From Streptomyces sp. RerS4 (GTDB lineage Bacteria; Actinomycetota; Actinomycetes; Streptomycetales; Streptomycetaceae), in NCBI RefSeq assembly GCF_023515955.1, contig NZ_CP097322.1:6806501-6870500 (forward strand): a DNA stretch of 64,000 bases. Direction: 5' to 3'. Numbering within the stretch: position 1 is the stretch's first letter; every line of letters begins with the position of its first letter. A program made the position numbers and the translations under genes. This document shows positions 1-8,971 of the stretch, in pieces. The notes beneath the pieces were generated by a model. That model ran no database searches. It was not told the DNA's origin and was given only the letters and a program-made list of their open reading frames with translations.

Positions 1-1
1 G

Positions 2-331
2 CGGATCACCGCGTTCATCGAGGCGCGGCTCACGCCGCTGTTCGAGGCGGAGTCCGGAAGTGACAGCGGCTTCGCGATGGACGACACCTCCCGGGCCCTG
101 CGCGCCCTGCGCAACAGCGTGTTGGAGGCCTCCGCGGTCAAGGGCCTCATCGAGCGGCGGGCGACGGCCGAGGACTCCCGCACCCGCGCCGTCATCGACC
201 AGTCGGTCGAGCACCACTGGGACGTCCTGCGCGGGATCGCCCGCCAGTGGGAGGACCACGCCGACTTCCGCCGGGAGTTCAAGCGCCACGCCTGGGAGCT
301 CGACGAGACCCCCGCCGCCGCCGGCGCCTGA
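2..331 (+). CDS. Partial DUF6221-like protein (5' end outside window)
   Basis: The reading frame is open from base 2 to the TGA at 329-331, so only a few N-terminal residues are probably missing. The visible start, ITAFIEARL, and the C-terminal stretch LRGIARQWEDHADFRREF resemble the start (AFLRARLDEDE) and end (LLALPYADHPDYREEW) of the small streptomycete family DUF6221, whose function is unknown. The middle is rich in Arg, Ala and Glu and should be helical. There is no signal peptide or membrane segment. The family assignment comes from motif memory and is moderate; coding is clear from third-position GC. Confidence 0.55.
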   Translation, partial: RITAFIEARLTPLFEAESGSDSGFAMDDTSRALRALRNSVLEASAVKGLIERRATAEDSRTRAVIDQSVEHHWDVLRGIARQWEDHADFRREFKRHAWELDETPAAAGA

Positions 332-347
332 CACCCCTGCCCACCGG

Positions 348-1109
348 TCACCGCCGTACCGGCGGGACGTCCTCCTGGCTGGGCGCCCCGCCGATCAGGT
401 AGTCGACGCGGCGCCGCAGCCCGCTCCACCGCCGGTCGTGCCGGTACGCCCGTTTGATCGTCCGGGCCCGCGCCTTCGGCCGGCCCCGGTAGAACCGTCG
501 CGCCCACGGGGACACCGGCCGCGCCAGACGCACCGCCCCGACCAGGGCGATCAGCGGAACGATCGCCCCCAGGACGGCCATGCGCGGCTTGCCCTTGAAC
601 AGCGCGACGACGGCGAACAGCAGGTTGAGTGCCACCGTGCCCACGGCCGTGAGCCGGTTCTGCCTCTCGTCCGGCGTCAGGTCGTCCACCCCCAGCGGGA
701 GGAAGCCGCACAGCAGCAGGGAGGCCAGGGCGGAGGTCATGAGGACGACCTCGACGCTGATCGTGCCCTGCTTGGTCCAGTAGACGTCGCTCAGGTGCAG
801 GATCAGCGCGAACTCGTCCAGGACGAGGCCGGCCCCCATGCCGAAGAGCACCGCCGCCACCGCCGCACCCCACCCCGTACGGCCGCCCCCGATGGCGGTG
901 AACCCGCCCACGGTCATGAGGATCACCCCGGGCACGGCGTGGTGCACGTGCAGGCCGCCCGGCGTGACGTTGCGGAAGGGGCCCTTGCCGGCCCGGATCA
1001 TCCGCGTGATCACCCGGGTCACGGCGAAGGTCACGACGAACGCGGACAGCGCCAACAGCAGGGGCAGTTTGCCCGGCTCCAGGACGTTGCGGTACCACCA
1101 TGAGCCCAT
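348..1109 (-). CDS. Multi-pass integral membrane protein
   Basis: This 253-aa protein starts at ATG 1109 behind a GGGAGGG ribosome site. The same frame stays open upstream, but that part reads antisense to the TetR gene and was excluded. It begins MGSWWYRNVLEP and has about five or six hydrophobic helices (near residues 12-32, 50-70, 75-95, 105-125, 140-155 and 165-185) and a basic C-terminal tail. A conserved-looking loop, GGLHVHHAVPG, sits before helix two and could bind a metal or polar ligand. Similar HHxxPG membrane proteins are common and unassigned in Streptomyces. I assign no function. Confidence 0.8.
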   Translation of the reverse strand: MGSWWYRNVLEPGKLPLLLALSAFVVTFAVTRVITRMIRAGKGPFRNVTPGGLHVHHAVPGVILMTVGGFTAIGGGRTGWGAAVAAVLFGMGAGLVLDEFALILHLSDVYWTKQGTISVEVVLMTSALASLLLCGFLPLGVDDLTPDERQNRLTAVGTVALNLLFAVVALFKGKPRMAVLGAIVPLIALVGAVRLARPVSPWARRFYRGRPKARARTIKRAYRHDRRWSGLRRRVDYLIGGAPSQEDVPPVRR

Positions 1110-1145
1110 GCCGTCACCCTCCCGGGAGGGCCGGCGCCGCGCACC

Positions 1146-1397
1146 GTGAACACCGCCGTTCGGGCGCCGGGCCTGCCTGGGGGGTGTCCGCTTCAGCCGG
1201 TCCTCGTCGCCCGGCCCAGGCCGCCGAGCGGTGCGACTGCACCGCTGGTGGTGGCCGTCGCCGTGATCGCCGGGGCCACCGCCGTCGGGGTGGTCGGCGC
1301 GGTGGTCGCGGTCCCGCTGGTCTCGGTGGTGTGGTCCGTACGCACCGCCCCGCGCGCCTACCCCCGCCGGACGCCGACCCCCGCGCCGGAGGGCTGA
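1146..1397 (+). pseudogene. Relic of an AI-2E-family transporter C-terminus
   Basis: The 83-residue frame contains LQPVLVARP followed by a hydrophobic run with GVVGAVVAVPLVSVVW. This is the layout of the last two helices of AI-2E-family transporters (PF01594), where LQPLxxGR precedes GxxGALLAVPLAA. Intact members are about 350-400 aa, so only the C-terminal tenth or so remains. Upstream DNA is the divergent start of the previous gene, so the rest has been lost. It could be expressed as a tiny membrane protein, but a decayed gene is more likely. Confidence 0.5.
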
Positions 1398-1497
1398 CGG
1401 CGCGGGGGACGCCCCGCCGCCGGGCGGGCCGAGCGGCACAGTGCCGACTACCGTGGAACGTGGGGCGAAACGGACCACGGACGCGGAGGTGGTGGCC

Positions 1498-1743
1498 ATG
1501 GAGGAGCACACGAGCGGACCGGCGGCGCGCGAGCTGGAGGACGGTCGGTTGCTCAAGGAGCTGGAGACCATCCACCGCACCCGCCACGAAACCTTCCTCC
1601 ACGGCTCGGACGAGGCCCTGGCCACGCACTCGCAGCGGCTCAAGGAGCTGGAGGACGAGTACCTGCGCCGCCACCCGGAGCGCGCCCCCACCGCCGCCCG
1701 CACCCGCTCGGGCGCCCGCGCCCGCAGCGCCGGCGAGGACTGA
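1498..1743 (+). CDS. Small DUF6158-like protein
   Basis: This 81-aa protein starts at ATG 1498 behind GAGGTGG. The pattern LxELETIHRTRHETFLHG, then SDEALATHSQRLKELEDEYLRRHPER, matches the small streptomycete family I know as DUF6158. It is highly charged and helical, probably a short coiled coil, with a disordered Arg/Ala tail. No function is known. A 13-bp hairpin follows it, so it is probably monocistronic. Confidence 0.75.
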   Translation: MEEHTSGPAARELEDGRLLKELETIHRTRHETFLHGSDEALATHSQRLKELEDEYLRRHPERAPTAARTRSGARARSAGED

Positions 1744-1798
1744 GCACACACCGCCCGACGGCCACACGGCCCGACAGCCACACAGCCACACAGGCCCA

Positions 1799-1829
1799 CG
1801 CCCCCGCGCCCCCACCGGGCGCGGGGGCG
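1799..1829 (+). terminator. Intrinsic terminator after the DUF6158-like gene
   Basis: A perfect 13-bp stem, CGCCCCCGCGCCC with GGGCGCGGGGGCG, encloses a 5-nt loop. It lies 56 bases after the stop of the small gene and ahead of the TetR promoter region. There is no U-tract, as is usual for Streptomyces terminators. Confidence 0.65.
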
Positions 1830-1866
1830 TACTGCTGCCCGGAACAAGCCCGGGATTGCGTCATCC

Positions 1867-1893
1867 TTGCGTCGAGTGAGACAAAAATGTATC
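1867..1893 (+). promoter_or_regulatory. Candidate promoter of the TetR/MFS operon
   Basis: TTGCGT (1867-1872) and TGTATC (1888-1893) are separated by 15 bases, in an unusually AT-rich patch (GAGACAAAAATGTATCG) just before the TetR gene. TetR regulators of efflux pumps usually bind over their own promoter, so an operator is expected here, but I see no clear palindrome. The spacer is shorter than ideal. Confidence 0.3.
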
Positions 1894-1916
1894 GTTCGAG
1901 GCGAAGGAGGCTCACC

Positions 1917-2501
1917 GTGATCCGTGAAGAAGAGCTGCTCGACGCCGCCGCCCGCGTCCTCGCCGGCGATCACAGCGCCTCGATGGTGCAGATCGCGGCG
2001 GGCATCGGCACCAGCCGGGCCACCCTGAGCCGCCGCTACGCCACCCGCGAGGCCCTGCTCAAGGCGGTCGCCGTGCGCGCCATCCACGTCGTCGACGGCT
2101 GCCTGGCACCCCTCGACCTCGACGGGGCGAGCGCCGACGGCGCCACCTTCGACGCCGCGCTCGAAGACCTGGTCGTCGCCCTGCTGCCGGCCGCCCACCT
2201 CTACGGATTCACCTCGCGCGACGCCACCGTCCTCGCGGACCCCGCGTTCCGCGCCGGCGTGGAACGCCAGGACCGGCGGGCCCTCGCCTTCCTCGCCGTG
2301 GGCCAGCGCCTGGGCCGCCTGCGCGTCGACCTGCCGCCGTACTGGATCTGGTACTCCCTGTGGGGTCTGCTCGACGCCGCCGCCGAGGGTGTCCGCGACG
2401 GCCACCTGGCTCCCCGCGACATCGGCCGGCTCGTCCTCACCTCCTTCCTCGGCGGAGCGCGACCGCCCTGGCCGCCCCCGGCTCCCGCCCCCACCGCCTG
2501 A
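1917..2501 (+). CDS. TetR/AcrR-family transcriptional regulator
   Basis: The 194-aa protein is best started at GTG 1917, seven bases after GAAGGAGG. An ATG 30 bases upstream has no ribosome site. Residues 5-50 form the TetR N-terminal helix-turn-helix (AARVLAG, then TSRATLSRRYATREALLKAV). The remainder is the helical ligand-binding and dimerisation domain. The next gene, 47 bases downstream on the same strand, is a drug-efflux-type MFS transporter, so this is most likely its local ligand-responsive repressor. Confidence 0.88.
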   Translation: MIREEELLDAAARVLAGDHSASMVQIAAGIGTSRATLSRRYATREALLKAVAVRAIHVVDGCLAPLDLDGASADGATFDAALEDLVVALLPAAHLYGFTSRDATVLADPAFRAGVERQDRRALAFLAVGQRLGRLRVDLPPYWIWYSLWGLLDAAAEGVRDGHLAPRDIGRLVLTSFLGGARPPWPPPAPAPTA

Positions 2502-2548
2502 CCCGCCGCGCCGCGCGGCATCCCGTGCACGACACCGAACGGAATCCC

Positions 2549-4075
2549 ATGCACACCCCCACGCCGGACCCGCGTCGCTGGACCGTCCTGGCGATCCTCT
2601 CCGGCAGCCTCCTGCTCATCTCGATGGACACCACGATCCTCAACGTGGCCTTCCCCTCGCTCGTCGCCGACCTCCAGCCCGGCGCCGTACAGCAGCTGTG
2701 GATCATCGACGTCTACGCCCTCGCCCTGTCGGGCCTCCTCGTCACCGCCGGCGCGCTCGGCGACCGCTGGGGCCGCAAGCGGCTGCTCATGGCGGGCTTC
2801 GGCATCTTCTCCGCCGCCTCCCTGCTCGCCGTCTTCGCCACCGAACCCTGGCACCTGATAGCCGCCCGCGCCCTGCTCGGCATCGGTGGCGCGGCCATCA
2901 TGCCGTCCACCCTGTCGATCCTGCGCGGCGTCTTCACCGACGCCAAGGAACGGGCCTTCGCCCTCGCCGTCTGGGCCGCCGTCTTCGGCGGCGGCATGGC
3001 CTTCGGCCCCGTCGTCGGCGGACTCCTCGTCCAGGACCACGGCTGGCACTCCGCCTTCCTCCTGAACCTGCCCGTCGCCGCCCTCATCGTCGCGGCCGGC
3101 CTGCGCTACCTGCCCGAATCACGCAACCCGCTCAGCACGAACGGCAGTTGGGACTGGTGGGGCGTCGCCCAGTCGATCGTCGGCATGCTCGCCCTCGCCG
3201 GCGGCATCAAGCAGCTCGGCAAGAGCGGCGTCGGCTCCCCACTGCCGTGGGTCCTGCTCGCCGTCGCCGTCGTGGCGCTGACCGTGTTCGTCCGCCGCCA
3301 GCTGCGCGTCGAACCGCCGCTGCTCCAGGTCCGGCTGTTCGCCAAGCCCGCCTTCAGCGTCGCCGCCACCGCGATCTTCCTGCCGATGGTGGGCATGGGC
3401 GCGATCCTCTTCCTCGTCACCCAGTGGTTCCAGTACGGGCAGGGCTACACCCCGCTGGAGGCGGGCCTGCGCCTGCTGCCTGCGCCGCTCGCCCTGATCT
3501 GCGCCTCGATCGTGGCGCCCGCGCTGATGCACCGCTTCCCGATCCGCCACGTGCTCGGCGCGGCACTGGTCGTCCTCGCGGCCGGCATGGCCCTGCCGTG
3601 GACCCTCCAGCAGTACGCCGACCTCGGCTACCCGGCGTTCGCCGCCGCCCTGACCGTCATGGGACTGGGCGCGGGCCTGGCGACCACCGTGGCCTCCGTG
3701 ACCCTGGTCTCCGCCGCACCCGCCGACGAGGTCTCCAGCGCCGCCGCCATCGAGGAGACCTGCTACGAACTGGGCTCCGCCATGGGCGTGGCCGTCCTCG
3801 GCAGCACCGCCGCCGCCCTCTACCGCGGCAACCTGCCGGTCCTCGACCTCGACGGCCCCGCCGCGAGCGCCGTACGGGACTCCGTGGGCGAGGCGGCGCA
3901 CGTCGCCGAGCGCCTCGGCGGCACCGTCGGGCAGGCGCTCCTGGACACCGCCTCGCACGCCTACACCCTGGCGATCACTCCGGCCTTCCTGATGGCCGGA
4001 GCCCTGGCGGTCGCCGCCGCGGCCACCACCTGGGCGCTGATCCCGCGAGACCTCCAGCCCACCGAGAACCACTGA
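2549..4075 (+). CDS. DHA2-family (EmrB/QacA) MFS drug:H+ antiporter
   Basis: This 508-aa protein has about 14 membrane helices, the size and topology of the DHA2 family. Motif C-like SMDTTILNVAFPSL lies in helix 1, and motif A, GDRWGRKRLLMAG, lies between helices 2 and 3. ATG 2549 is chosen because it starts just before helix 1; longer in-frame starts overlap the TetR gene and add only low-complexity sequence. Family members export hydrophobic cations, antiseptics or antibiotics using the proton gradient. The upstream TetR gene probably controls it. The substrate cannot be read from sequence. Confidence 0.9.
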   Translation: MHTPTPDPRRWTVLAILSGSLLLISMDTTILNVAFPSLVADLQPGAVQQLWIIDVYALALSGLLVTAGALGDRWGRKRLLMAGFGIFSAASLLAVFATEPWHLIAARALLGIGGAAIMPSTLSILRGVFTDAKERAFALAVWAAVFGGGMAFGPVVGGLLVQDHGWHSAFLLNLPVAALIVAAGLRYLPESRNPLSTNGSWDWWGVAQSIVGMLALAGGIKQLGKSGVGSPLPWVLLAVAVVALTVFVRRQLRVEPPLLQVRLFAKPAFSVAATAIFLPMVGMGAILFLVTQWFQYGQGYTPLEAGLRLLPAPLALICASIVAPALMHRFPIRHVLGAALVVLAAGMALPWTLQQYADLGYPAFAAALTVMGLGAGLATTVASVTLVSAAPADEVSSAAAIEETCYELGSAMGVAVLGSTAAALYRGNLPVLDLDGPAASAVRDSVGEAAHVAERLGGTVGQALLDTASHAYTLAITPAFLMAGALAVAAAATTWALIPRDLQPTENH

Positions 4076-4086
4076 CCCCTTCCCCG

Positions 4087-4138
4087 CGACACCGCTCCCG
4101 GCCCACGCTCCCTCAGCGCGGCACCGGGAGCGGTGTCG
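4087..4138. terminator. Bidirectional terminator between convergent genes
   Basis: A perfect 15-bp inverted repeat (CGACACCGCTCCCGG with CCGGGAGCGGTGTCG) encloses a 22-nt loop. The right arm lies inside the last codons of the XRE-TPR gene, the left arm just after the MFS stop. It can serve both convergent transcripts. Confidence 0.6.
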
Positions 4139-5498
4139 TGCACGGGGTCACGGGCGGCCGGAACGCCGGGGCCGCCGGAGCCGGTCCCAGGGTGGTCGTA
4201 CCCGGCGCCGCCCGATGCCCCAGACCCGTCCGGTAGGCGTCGAGGGCCGCCTCCACGCGGCCCGTCCGGCGCAGCAGATCGCCCAGCAGCCGGCACACGT
4301 CCGCGAGGTCACCGCCCGCGCCGCTGCGCTCCAGCAGGGCCAACGCCCGTACGTAGTGCTCCTCGGCGCCCTCCACGTCCCCGCGCTCCTGCGCGATCAG
4401 CCCGAGCAGCCGGTGCGCGCCGCCCGCGTGCACGGCGCCCGGACCGGCCGCGCCCGCGCCCGGCTCCAGCAGGCCCGACACCAGCTCGCCGGCCTCCGCG
4501 TACCGACCCAGCCGGCGCAGCACGTCCGCCAGCTCCACCTCCACCTGCGCCGTGTACAGCACGGCCCGCCGCGCCCGCAGCATCTCCCGGGCCAACCGCA
4601 ACTCCCGCTCGGCCGATGCCAGTTCGCCGTGCTGAGCCTGCACGTACCCGCGCATCCAGTGACAGTGCGCCAGGTCGGTGCCCAGCCGCAGCCGCCGGTA
4701 GGCCTCCTGCGCCTTCGCCAGCGAGGCGTCGGCGTCCGCGATCCGCCCCTGGGCCAGGAACGTCCGTGCCACCTGCCGGTGCATCCCCGCCACCAGCGCC
4801 GGATCCCCGACCTCGGGGGCCAGCGCCAACGCCAACTCGGCGGCGTGCGCGGCGCGGGCGTGCGCGCCCATGTCGATGTACGGGCCGATGACCGCCGCGT
4901 ACAGCAGCACCAACGCCTCCGGATCGCCCAGGCCGGCCGCGTTGAGGGCGTCGATGGTCGATTCCAGGAGGTAGCAGGCGTAGCGGAGCTCACCGGCGAG
5001 CAGGTGGGCCACGGCCCGGCCCCGGATCGGCCGGGCCCGGCGCGGCAGCGGCTCGCCGGCCAACAGCGCCTCCGCCGCCTCGAAGTGCCCGGCCGCCGCC
5101 GTCAGTTCCCCGGTCTCCAGGGCGCAGTCGCCGAGCCCGAGCAGCGCCTCGACCCGCTCGTCCACGAGCTCCAGCCGCTCCGCCTCGGCGAGCAGCTCCC
5201 GGTAGCGGGCGGCGGCCCGCGTCGCCGGGCCGGTCGCGAGGGTGCGGTGGGCGTCCGTCAGGGCGAGCCGCAACTCGGTGGCCAGACGCGGCGGGCGGCC
5301 GGTGGTCAGCTCCTCGTACGAGGTACCGAGCCGCCCCGCGAGGAAGCGCAGGGCGTTCTCGGACGGGCGCACCTTGCCCGCCTCCAGGGTCGACACGTAG
5401 GCCGGCGTGTAGGCAGGCTCGGCCAACTGCCGTTGGGTGAGCCCGCGTTCGGTGCGCAGCCGCTGCACACGGCGGCCGATCTCGGCCGGTTCGTCCAT
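4113..5498 (-). CDS. XRE-family regulator with TPR-like repeats
   Basis: The 461-aa protein starts at ATG 5498 behind GGGGGAAG. Residues 5-60 are an XRE/Cro helix-turn-helix (RVQRLRTERGLTQRQLA, then YVSTLEAGKVRPSENALRFLA). From about residue 75 to 430 there are helical pairs of tetratricopeptide type, for example ALLGLGDCALETGEL and RLLGLIAQERGDVEGAEEHY. This architecture is shared by PlcR/Rgg-like and streptomycete developmental or metabolite regulators, where TPRs sense a peptide or protein. It is divergent from the M64 peptidase gene across a 150-bp intergenic region, so it may control that secreted enzyme, but this is inference. Confidence 0.85.
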   Translation of the reverse strand: MDEPAEIGRRVQRLRTERGLTQRQLAEPAYTPAYVSTLEAGKVRPSENALRFLAGRLGTSYEELTTGRPPRLATELRLALTDAHRTLATGPATRAAARYRELLAEAERLELVDERVEALLGLGDCALETGELTAAAGHFEAAEALLAGEPLPRRARPIRGRAVAHLLAGELRYACYLLESTIDALNAAGLGDPEALVLLYAAVIGPYIDMGAHARAAHAAELALALAPEVGDPALVAGMHRQVARTFLAQGRIADADASLAKAQEAYRRLRLGTDLAHCHWMRGYVQAQHGELASAERELRLAREMLRARRAVLYTAQVEVELADVLRRLGRYAEAGELVSGLLEPGAGAAGPGAVHAGGAHRLLGLIAQERGDVEGAEEHYVRALALLERSGAGGDLADVCRLLGDLLRRTGRVEAALDAYRTGLGHRAAPGTTTLGPAPAAPAFRPPVTPCTTPLPVPR

Positions 5499-5648
5499 CA
5501 CTTCCCCCTGCTGCGGACCCTGTTGCTCCGACTGCCCAGTATCGATCGGGACCGGACCATTGCGCACGCCCTGCGCGGCACCTAATTTAAGCAACCGGTT
5601 CAGTCCATTTACTTGCTCGCTTAACTCCCTTCGTGTGTGGAGGACTTG

Positions 5649-7009
5649 ATGCGTTCAACCATTCGACCGGCCGCCGGGCGGGGACGGCGGCGGCGCGCGG
5701 CGCTCGCGGCCGTCTGCGCGTCCGCCGCGCTGTGGGCCGCCACCGCCCCGCGCCCGCCGCCGTGGCCGACCCGCCCCGGCGGGACGGGGTCACCGTCGAG
5801 ATACCTGGGCCGGAGCACGGCCGCGAGGCCGGCTCCGGCCACGTCAGCGTCCCCGCCGCCGGCCGGGCGACGCCGGCCCGGCGCCTCACCGGGGCGGCCG
5901 GCGCGGCCGACGGCGCCGTCACCGCGATGGTCGACAATGGCCCCAGCGCGGACCGCCTGGACGTCGTGGTCGTCGGCGACGGCTACACCGCCGACGAGTT
6001 GGAGAAGTTCCACGCCGACGCGCGCGCGAAGTGGGACGAGGTCACGGCCGTCGAGCCGTACACCACCTACCGCGCGCTCTTCAACGTGTGGACCGTGGAC
6101 GCCGTCTCCGCCCAGTCCGGGGTCTCCGGCGACCCCGGCCCCGACACCGTCCGCGACACCGCACTCGGTACGTACTTCTGGTGCGAGGACATCGAGCGGC
6201 TGCTCTGCGTCGACCAGACCAAGGTGGACGCCTACGTGGCCCGCGCCCCCGAGGCCGACCTCGTCCTCGTCCTCGCCAACAGCGCCAAGTACGGCGGCGC
6301 CGGCTACAACGAGCCCAGCGCCACCCTCGGCTACGAGGGCATCTCCACCGCCTCCGCCGGACACCCCAAGGCCGGCCAGGTCGCCATCCACGAGACCGGA
6401 CACTCCCTCGGCAAGCTCGCCGACGAGTACGCCTACCCCGGCGTCCCCGCGTACGAGAAGTACACCGGCCCCGAGCCCGCCGACACCAACATCTCCACCC
6501 TGGACGCCGCCGCGATGGCCGACCGACGGACCAAGTGGTACCGCTGGCTGGGCGAAACCTCCCCCGACGGCGGCACGGTCGGCGCGTACGAGGGCGGCGG
6601 CTACTACGTCACCGGGCTCCGCCGCCCGACCGACAACTCGCTGATGCGGATCCTCGGCAAACCGTTCAACCTGCCCGGCGTCGAGGCGATGATCGCGGGC
6701 TTCCACCGGCACGCGAACCTCGTCACCGCGCTCACCCCCACCGACCGGGTACTGGGCCCGCGCCACACCGCGAAGGCGGCCGTCCCCCACCTGGTCGGCA
6801 GCCGGCCACCGGTCGTCCGCTGGTACCTCGATGGACGGGAACTGAAGCGCTTCGAGGGGCGCACGGAGGTACGCGTGGCGGACCTGTGGCTGTTCGACCT
6901 CCGCTCCCACCGCCTGTCGGTGACCGCCGAGGACCCCACCCAGTCGGTCCGCGACCCCGCCGTCGCCCGCACCCTCAGCTCCACCGTGACCTGGAACGTC
7001 CGCCTGTAG
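5649..7009 (+). CDS. Secreted M64 metallopeptidase, frameshifted in signal peptide
   Basis: The catalytic body is intact in one frame: HETGHSLGKLADEY (HExxH plus the DEY signature of IgA-peptidase-type M64 enzymes, PF09471), preceded by LDVVVVGDGYTADE and VLANSAKYGGAGY. ATG 5649, behind GGAGGA, begins a textbook signal peptide (RGRRRRAALAAVCASAALW) in a different frame. The frames join at the CCCC run 5746-5749; one extra C there would give ATAPAPAAVA-D, a good signal-peptidase site. Total length is 3n+2, consistent with one missing base. Without the shift the enzyme would lack an export signal. It is probably an extracellular zinc endopeptidase. Confidence 0.8.
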
Positions 7010-7015
7010 CCCCCG

Positions 7016-8716
7016 TCACCGTCCGGCCGCGTACGGCCGGACGTCCCGCACCGGCTCGGGCGGGAGCAGCGCGTCCCACAGGGCGCAGTGGTGGGCCGGG
7101 CCCGGGTCCAGGGGGCGGATCGCGTCCGGGCCCGGGGCCAGGTTCAGGACGGGGCTGTTTTCGGAGGAGGTGAGCCGGGGCCACGGCGGGCTTCCCGGGC
7201 TGTTCGGGGTGCCGGTGCGGGCGAAGTGCGTCCAGTACCGCACCATCCGCGCCGACAGGGCCTGTTGGGGCGGCGTCAGGGTGGCTCCCGCGAACAGGGA
7301 CGGCAGTTCGAAGCCGTGCGCGGCCCCGTACGGGAAGCCGGCCGGCTCCGGCAGGCCTGTCACGTTCGGCGCGTCGGCGTCGCTGAAGAGGTAGCCGTAC
7401 GTGGGGACGTACTTGGCCTGCGCCCTGCTGTCGCGCAGGGTGGGGCAGACGAAGGAGGCGTCCGACAGCACGGCGGCCCAGGCGAGCGCGGCCGTCGGGA
7501 ACGCGGCCGGCGGATAGGCCGCCTCGATGGCCGGCGTCGCCTCCCCGAAGGAGGCCCGCACGCGCTCCCGGTAGGCCCGCGCGTCGCCCACCGGGTGGGC
7601 GCCCAGGGTCTGCGCGACGAACAGTCGCATCTCGTCCCGCGTCGAGCCCTGCATCACCGGCACCCGGTGGAAGCGGCCCTCGGCGATCGCCCGACGCGGC
7701 TCGACGGGGAGCACGGTGTTGCCGTAGGCGAGCGCGGAAAAGCGCTCCATCAGCGCGGGCGTCACCAGTCGGTCCGTCGGCAGGGCGCGCAGGCAGTCGA
7801 GCACCGTCCCGGCCGGTCGTCCCCCGCAGCCGAGCGCCTCCGCCGCCGCCACCCCGTCCGCGACCGTCCGCGCCTGCGGCACGAAGGGCTCGTACGCCCC
7901 GACCGTCGGCAGCAGCGCGTGCGGGGCGATCGTGGTCGAGCAGGAGCCGCTCTGCACGATCGCCCGCGCGAACAGGCCGGCGGAGCCGGGGGAGGTCAGG
8001 TGCGCGCAGACGCTGAGCCCGCCGGCCGAGTTCCCGAACACGGTGACCCGCTGCGGATCGCCCCCGAACCGTGCCGCGTTGGCCCGAACCCAGCGCAGGG
8101 CCGCCTGCTGGTCGGCGAACCCGAAGTCGGGCGCGCCGCCCAGCTCCGGGTGGCCGAGGAACCCGAGGATCCCGAGCCGGTAGTTGACGGTGACCACCAC
8201 CACGTCACCGCGCACGGCCAGTGGATCGGGCCGGTAGAGGTGCCCCGAGCCGAGGCGGAAACCACCGCCGTGGAACCACACCATGACCGGGCGGCCGCGC
8301 CCGGGTCCGGTGGGGGCGGTGACGTTCAGGAACAGGCAGTCCTCCGCGCCGCTCGGCCCACCCGGCCCGATCGCCGGGAGCTGTGGGCAGTGCGCGCGGG
8401 GCGCCCCGGCGTCGAGCACGCCCGTACGGCGCGGGGCCGGTCGGGGCGGGCGCCAGCGCAGCGCGCCGGTCGGCGGGGCGGCGTACGGGATGCCGTCGAA
8501 CGTGTCGTGGCCACCGTGCGCGCGGCCCCGTACCGGCCCCTCGGTGGTCATCACCAGGGGGCGGGCCGTCGCGGGGCCCTCGGCCGAGGTGGCGGAGGGT
8601 CCGGAGCCGGCGACGAGGAGGAGCGCGGCCAGGGGGAGTACGGCCAGGGGAACGGCCGGCAGCCCGGGGCGCCGGCGACGGGTGGGGCGGCGACGGGTGG
8701 GGCGGGGGTCCGGCAC
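7016..8716 (-). CDS. Secreted type-B carboxylesterase
   Basis: GTG 8716 lies nine bases after AGGAGGGG. The frame stays open further upstream, but that part overlaps the divergent gene antisense. The 566-aa protein has an Arg-rich N-terminus and a hydrophobic segment (LAVLPLAALLLVAG) acting as signal peptide or anchor. The alpha/beta-hydrolase fold shows EDCLFLNV, oxyanion HGGGF, nucleophile GNSAGG (type-B enzymes usually have GESAGG), acid STRDEMRLF, and histidine AAHGFELP. It should hydrolyse carboxylic esters outside the cell or at the membrane. The Glu-to-Asn change next to the catalytic Ser is unusual. Confidence 0.87.
   Translation of the reverse strand: MPDPRPTRRRPTRRRRPGLPAVPLAVLPLAALLLVAGSGPSATSAEGPATARPLVMTTEGPVRGRAHGGHDTFDGIPYAAPPTGALRWRPPRPAPRRTGVLDAGAPRAHCPQLPAIGPGGPSGAEDCLFLNVTAPTGPGRGRPVMVWFHGGGFRLGSGHLYRPDPLAVRGDVVVVTVNYRLGILGFLGHPELGGAPDFGFADQQAALRWVRANAARFGGDPQRVTVFGNSAGGLSVCAHLTSPGSAGLFARAIVQSGSCSTTIAPHALLPTVGAYEPFVPQARTVADGVAAAEALGCGGRPAGTVLDCLRALPTDRLVTPALMERFSALAYGNTVLPVEPRRAIAEGRFHRVPVMQGSTRDEMRLFVAQTLGAHPVGDARAYRERVRASFGEATPAIEAAYPPAAFPTAALAWAAVLSDASFVCPTLRDSRAQAKYVPTYGYLFSDADAPNVTGLPEPAGFPYGAAHGFELPSLFAGATLTPPQQALSARMVRYWTHFARTGTPNSPGSPPWPRLTSSENSPVLNLAPGPDAIRPLDPGPAHHCALWDALLPPEPVRDVRPYAAGR
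7020..7043. terminator. Terminator hairpin between convergent M64 and esterase genes
   Basis: A 10-bp perfect stem (CGTCCGGCCG with CGGCCGGACG) and a 4-nt loop lie ten bases after the M64 stop and within the last codons of the convergent esterase gene. Confidence 0.5.
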
Positions 8717-8971
8717 GGGCGACGTCCCCTCCTGGAGCGGGTGAATTCCGGCCACTGTCGCCGTTCGGGACCGGCTCTGTCCGTTTTTGATCGCGGCGTG
8801 TCCGCGTCGGCCGCCCGTATGCCCCGTATGACGGGCGGGATCCCCGTTTGCCCGCCCCGAATGGCGCAGTGCCGACATATGCCGCTGAATGTAACAGAGC
8901 GTGCGATTCCCATGACGCACGATGACCGGCGCGCGATGTGTAGACCCGCGCGTCGGCGAACGGAGCTTTCC

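Noticed and set aside
348..2405. Very long open frame extending the first membrane protein upstream
   Set aside because: The extra part runs antisense to the TetR and small genes and has low-complexity composition; a good ribosome site supports ATG 1109.
5700..5770. Programmed -1 frameshift in the M64 gene
   Set aside because: No X-XXY-YYZ slippery heptamer with a convincing downstream structure; a missing base in a C run is simpler.
7088..8960. Long plus-strand open frame antisense to the esterase
   Set aside because: Arg/Gly-rich shadow of a high-GC gene; the esterase frame carries all catalytic motifs.
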